Shown here: in pieces, positions 5,712-7,389 of the stretch
How positions within the stretch are numbered: position 1 is the stretch's first letter
Layout of the letters: each line of letters begins with the position of its first letter
From: JALZHR01 sp036389695
GTDB lineage: Bacteria; Acidobacteriota; Blastocatellia; Pyrinomonadales; Pyrinomonadaceae
Direction of reading: 5' to 3'
NCBI GenBank assembly: GCA_036389695.1
Contig: DASVWG010000357.1
Span: 1 to 7,389, forward strand
DNA length: 7,389 nucleotides
Notes under the pieces: model-generated
The model's input: only the letters and a program-made list of their open reading frames with translations
The model's database searches: none
Told to the model about the DNA's origin: nothing
Position numbers and translations under genes: made by a program

Positions 5712-6554
5712 TTAATAGCCTTCCAGAGCATTTGCGCGTTTTTCCGTTTTCTGCGCTTCGCTTAAACGTCCGTATTCGTAAATCGCGCTTTCCCACGTGC
5801 CGTACATCGCGTTTGGCAGAACGATAAATCTGCGCCCGAACATTTCGCGCAGCTTATCGACTTCCGAGAAACGCGCCTCGATTGATTTGCGCTCGAAAAC
5901 GTTTGATAAATCGTCCAGATTATCGCCGATTAAAAGCGCGATGCGGTATTTTTGCAGGATTGTCTGGCGACGCGCTTCCTTGCTCGATTCGGTGATTTTA
6001 ACGAGCACGGTTTCGTCGGAAACGTCGGGAAAGCCGAGCGCTTTTAAATTGTCGATGGTCGGCTGTTTTTCGACTTCGATGCGGTTGGTGACATAGAAAA
6101 TCCGCGCGCCCTTTCGGCTCGCATAATTGAGGAAATCAATCGCGCCGGGAATCGCTTTCGCTTTGCGCATATTTATCCAAGCCGTCCATTTTTCCTGTAT
6201 AAAAGGCAGGCGGTTTTTGACCTGCACGGCTTGCGCGGGCGAATTGTCCAGCACCGTTTCGTCAACGTCGACGACGACCGCGCGCGGCTTTCGGCGCTCC
6301 GCCTTCGGCAGTTTTTTTCGTTCTTTTTCGTCGGCGTCGAGCTGCATTCCGGCGACATTAAACGCCTGGTAAGCCAACGCGCGATATTCCGCCGCTTTCT
6401 GCATATAAAGAATCGCGCCGACCTGATATTCGTTGTCGGCGGTGACGGTTTGCGTCTGCGCGCCTTGTTGCGCGGTCGATATTGTTGCAAAATATGTCGA
6501 AACGACGGAAGCTAAAACCAGTCCGAAGCTTAAAAAATACTTTCTTGTTTTCAT
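5712..6554 (-). CDS. HAD superfamily acid phosphatase, 5'-nucleotidase lipoprotein e(P4) family
   Basis: This is a 280-residue exported phosphohydrolase. Family members are Mg2+-dependent class C acid phosphatases that remove phosphate from nucleotides such as NMN outside the cytoplasmic membrane. HAD motif I is D96-V-D98-E-T100, with D96 the nucleophile and D98 the general acid. The family hallmark DETVLDNS (98-105) follows. Motif II is the YVTNR region around T156-N157. K192 fits motif III, and GDNLDD (210-215) is motif IV, binding metal. LPNAMYGTWESAIYE (246-260) is the typical C-terminal signature. Residues 1-28 form a signal peptide (STA before Q29) with no lipobox cysteine, so this copy should be a soluble periplasmic or secreted enzyme rather than a lipoprotein. 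The start at MKTRKYF is chosen because it begins the signal peptide. Upstream in-frame codons to 6974 run antisense to the two plus-strand genes and are not credible. Probably the first gene of the minus-strand series. Confidence 0.93.
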   Translation of the reverse strand: MKTRKYFLSFGLVLASVVSTYFATISTAQQGAQTQTVTADNEYQVGAILYMQKAAEYRALAYQAFNVAGMQLDADEKERKKLPKAERRKPRAVVVDVDETVLDNSPAQAVQVKNRLPFIQEKWTAWINMRKAKAIPGAIDFLNYASRKGARIFYVTNRIEVEKQPTIDNLKALGFPDVSDETVLVKITESSKEARRQTILQKYRIALLIGDNLDDLSNVFERKSIEARFSEVDKLREMFGRRFIVLPNAMYGTWESAIYEYGRLSEAQKTEKRANALEGY

Positions 6555-6561
6555 AAATTTA

Positions 6562-6590
6562 TTGAACTTAAGATTTGTTGAGATTATAAA
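6562..6590 (+). promoter_or_regulatory. Promoter for the 57-residue acidic protein gene
   Basis: TTGAAC at 6562-6567 and TATAAA at 6585-6590 are separated by 17 bases and match the sigma-70 consensus at 4 of 6 and 5 of 6 positions. The -10 ends seven bases before the A of the ATG at 6597, so the predicted transcript starts on the start codon and is leaderless. There is correspondingly no Shine-Dalgarno sequence. The assignment is by eye. Confidence 0.5.
6583..6588 (-). promoter_or_regulatory. -10 element for the acid phosphatase gene
   Basis: The minus-strand TATAAT is a perfect -10 hexamer and would start a transcript near 6576, about 21 bases before the phosphatase ATG. The matching -35 position, inside the start of the plus-strand small gene, is poor. 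It overlaps the -10 of the opposing promoter by four bases, so the two promoters would compete for polymerase. Confidence 0.45.
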
Positions 6591-6596
6591 CGAAGT

Positions 6597-6770
6597 ATGA
6601 CCGAAAAAACGAAGCCGCAAAACGACAAAGCGTCGAAAGAGCCGCCGGAAAAACCCGAAACCGGCGACCAAAACTCGTGGAGCCGCGACCAGAAGGAAAA
6701 AGGTTATTACTACGATGACGACTGCGGCTACGAAGTTTATAATCCGAACGAAGACGACGAGGAAGATTGA
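6597..6770 (+). CDS. Small acidic protein, 57 residues, unknown function
   Basis: This short open frame is likely real. It encodes a hydrophilic protein with no signal peptide or membrane segment. The first half is Lys/Pro/Glu-rich and looks disordered. Then comes an aromatic cluster, W28-S-R-D and GYYYDDDCGYEVYNP (36-50), and an acidic tail EDDEED. By count there are 18 acidic and 8 basic residues and a single cysteine, C43. Codon choice (CCG, ACG, TCG, GCG, GAA, GAC) matches the larger genes, and a -35/-10 pair sits exactly where a leaderless transcript would begin. It is divergent from the phosphatase gene and ends one base before a heptad repeat. I do not recognise the family. A cytoplasmic acidic adaptor or binding peptide is possible but nothing shows it. 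Confidence 0.65.
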   Translation: MTEKTKPQNDKASKEPPEKPETGDQNSWSRDQKEKGYYYDDDCGYEVYNPNEDDEED

Positions 6771-6771
6771 A

Positions 6772-6806
6772 AGGCAAAAGGTAAAAGGCAAGAGGCAAAA
6801 GTAAAA
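6772..6806. repeat. Heptad tandem repeat (AGGCAAA units)
   Basis: Five successive 7-base units, AGGCAAA, AGGTAAA, AGGCAAG, AGGCAAA and AGTAAAA, begin one base after the stop of the small acidic gene. There is no complementary arm nearby, so it is not a hairpin. It has the same period as the repeats at 836-940 and 7336-7377 but a different unit. The rest of the 100-bp spacer, 6807-6870, holds a short CG-rich stretch ending in six Ts (no convincing stem) and the promoter and ribosome site of the next gene. Confidence 0.85.
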
Positions 6807-6819
6807 ATTACGTCCGGCT

Positions 6820-6860
6820 TTTACGGCTCGCCGCTTTTTTAAATATAATAAAAACAGGAG
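6820..6860 (+). promoter_or_regulatory. Promoter and ribosome binding site of the DUF5675-like gene
   Basis: A perfect TATAAT lies at 6844-6849. A modest -35, TTTACG at 6820-6825, lies 18 bases upstream. AGGAG at 6856-6860 is ten bases before the ATG at 6871, a slightly long but usable spacing. The transcript would start near 6856, so the ribosome site would sit at the extreme 5' end. It may therefore start a little earlier than drawn, or the -10 may be displaced. Confidence 0.5.
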
Positions 6861-6870
6861 AATTTGAAAG

Positions 6871-7332
6871 ATGCCCGACGAGATTATTACGCCGACCTTA
6901 TATCTGGTTCGCACGAAGGTATTTGTTTCCAGCAAGTCTGAAGACGGCGAGGCGGCGATGGGCGAACGCGGCATTCTGGTGGTGGGAACGGTCAGCTATC
7001 ACACGCTGGAACGGCGCGGCGGTTATGTGACGCTGCCCGCCGGCGAGTTTGAAATCGAGATGGAACACAGCCCGACCAAAAAGGTAAACGGCAAGCCGCG
7101 CCGGCAGTTTCGCGTTTTGAATCACGGCGTGTATAACAATCAGGGAAAGCTGGCGGCGCTTTTGATGCACCAGGGAAATTATCCGCATCACGTCACGGGC
7201 TGCATCGCGCCGGGAAAAACGCAATCGCAAAAGGGCATCGGGCAAAGCAGCAAAGCATTGGAAGAAATCTTCACCTTCTGCGGCGGCTTCGGCGTCGGAA
7301 AGCGCGCTTTGCTGGTCGTCGACGGCGACTAG
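6871..7332 (+). CDS. DUF5675-like protein
   Basis: This is a 153-residue soluble protein with no signal peptide. From about residue 10 it follows the DUF5675 pattern. An opening strand YLVRTKVF is followed by a LERRGGYVTLPAGEFEIEMEHSP-type segment (47-68), where the family has 'IPxGxYxxxxxxSP'. FRVLNHG (80-86) comes next, then LLMHQGNYPHHVTGCIAP (97-114), the family's most conserved block, with H100, G110 and C111. A C-terminal helix with S126-S127-K128-A129-L130 precedes a final strand. DUF5675 has no established function that I know of; members occur in many bacteria and phages. The assignment rests on recalled pattern, not alignment. The His and Gly-Cys spacing loosely recalls L,D-transpeptidases. 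The gene has its own AGGAG site and promoter and a codon use like its neighbours. It is followed by a heptad repeat and the window end. Confidence 0.7.
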   Translation: MPDEIITPTLYLVRTKVFVSSKSEDGEAAMGERGILVVGTVSYHTLERRGGYVTLPAGEFEIEMEHSPTKKVNGKPRRQFRVLNHGVYNNQGKLAALLMHQGNYPHHVTGCIAPGKTQSQKGIGQSSKALEEIFTFCGGFGVGKRALLVVDGD

Positions 7333-7335
7333 AAA

Positions 7336-7377
7336 AATGCGGAATGCGGAACGAGGAGCGCGGAATGATGAATCGCA
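7336..7377. repeat. Heptad tandem repeat (AATGCGG units)
   Basis: Six 7-base units follow the DUF5675-like stop: AATGCGG, AATGCGG, AACGAGG, AGCGCGG, AATGATG, AATCGCA. The first two are identical and the rest diverge in the middle positions while holding the period. It ends near the window edge, so a complementary arm, if any, would lie beyond 7389. Confidence 0.8.
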
Positions 7378-7389
7378 GTTTTGACGTAT

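Noticed and set aside
6807..6840. Terminator after the small acidic gene
   Set aside because: There is a run of six Ts but only a three-base stem can be drawn before it.
6555..6974. Longer phosphatase reading frame starting at 6974
   Set aside because: It runs antisense through the small acidic gene, the heptad repeat and the start of the DUF5675-like gene, and the signal peptide begins at MKTRKYF.

Overview
The window looks like a piece of a Gram-negative chromosome of moderate GC. By gene content it is most likely Acidobacteriota, possibly the Blastocatellia/Pyrinomonadales side. The grounds are secreted CarboxypepD_reg-like proteins, a large secreted S9 peptidase with the bacterial HGAGYLQN-type oxyanion region, type I signal peptides, and spacers filled with short-period repeats. 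This placement is inference, since there is no rRNA or marker gene. I see no tRNA, CRISPR array, transposase or phage structural gene.

Layout: six genes run on the minus strand and two on the plus strand, diverging from a 42-bp spacer at 6555-6596. Reading leftward in transcription order, the minus-strand genes are: a secreted e(P4)/class C-type HAD acid phosphatase (6554-5712); a secreted S9 peptidase (5663-3324); UDP-glucuronate decarboxylase (UXS, 3188-2250); a 91-residue coiled-coil protein (2223-1948); a second extended-SDR nucleotide-sugar enzyme (1930-944); and a secreted protein with two carboxypeptidase-regulatory-like beta-sandwich domains (806-180). The three middle genes have gaps of 26 and 17 bp and look like one transcription unit for a nucleotide sugar, probably UDP-xylose and a derivative. 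Rightward run a previously easy-to-miss 57-residue acidic protein (6597-6770) and a DUF5675-like protein (6871-7332).

The most distinctive feature is in the spacers. Every spacer longer than 60 bp carries a short-period repeat. Three are long hairpin-forming inverted repeats: a nested one at 5-183, a heptad-built one at 836-940 and a degenerate one at 3197-3316. Two more are single-armed heptad tracts (6772-6806 and 7336-7377). The units differ in sequence, but four of the tracts share a 7-bp period. A related tract lies inside the signal-peptide codons of the S9 peptidase, and another repeat supplies the stop codon of the leftmost gene. These look like a family of short-period repeats that is moving or expanding in the genome and sometimes entering genes.

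The protein-coding genes themselves are mostly ordinary housekeeping and secreted functions. I do not see a defence island or a complete novel enzymatic system. The best candidates for new biology are the repeats, the small acidic protein with a possibly leaderless promoter, and the coiled-coil protein inside the sugar-nucleotide operon.
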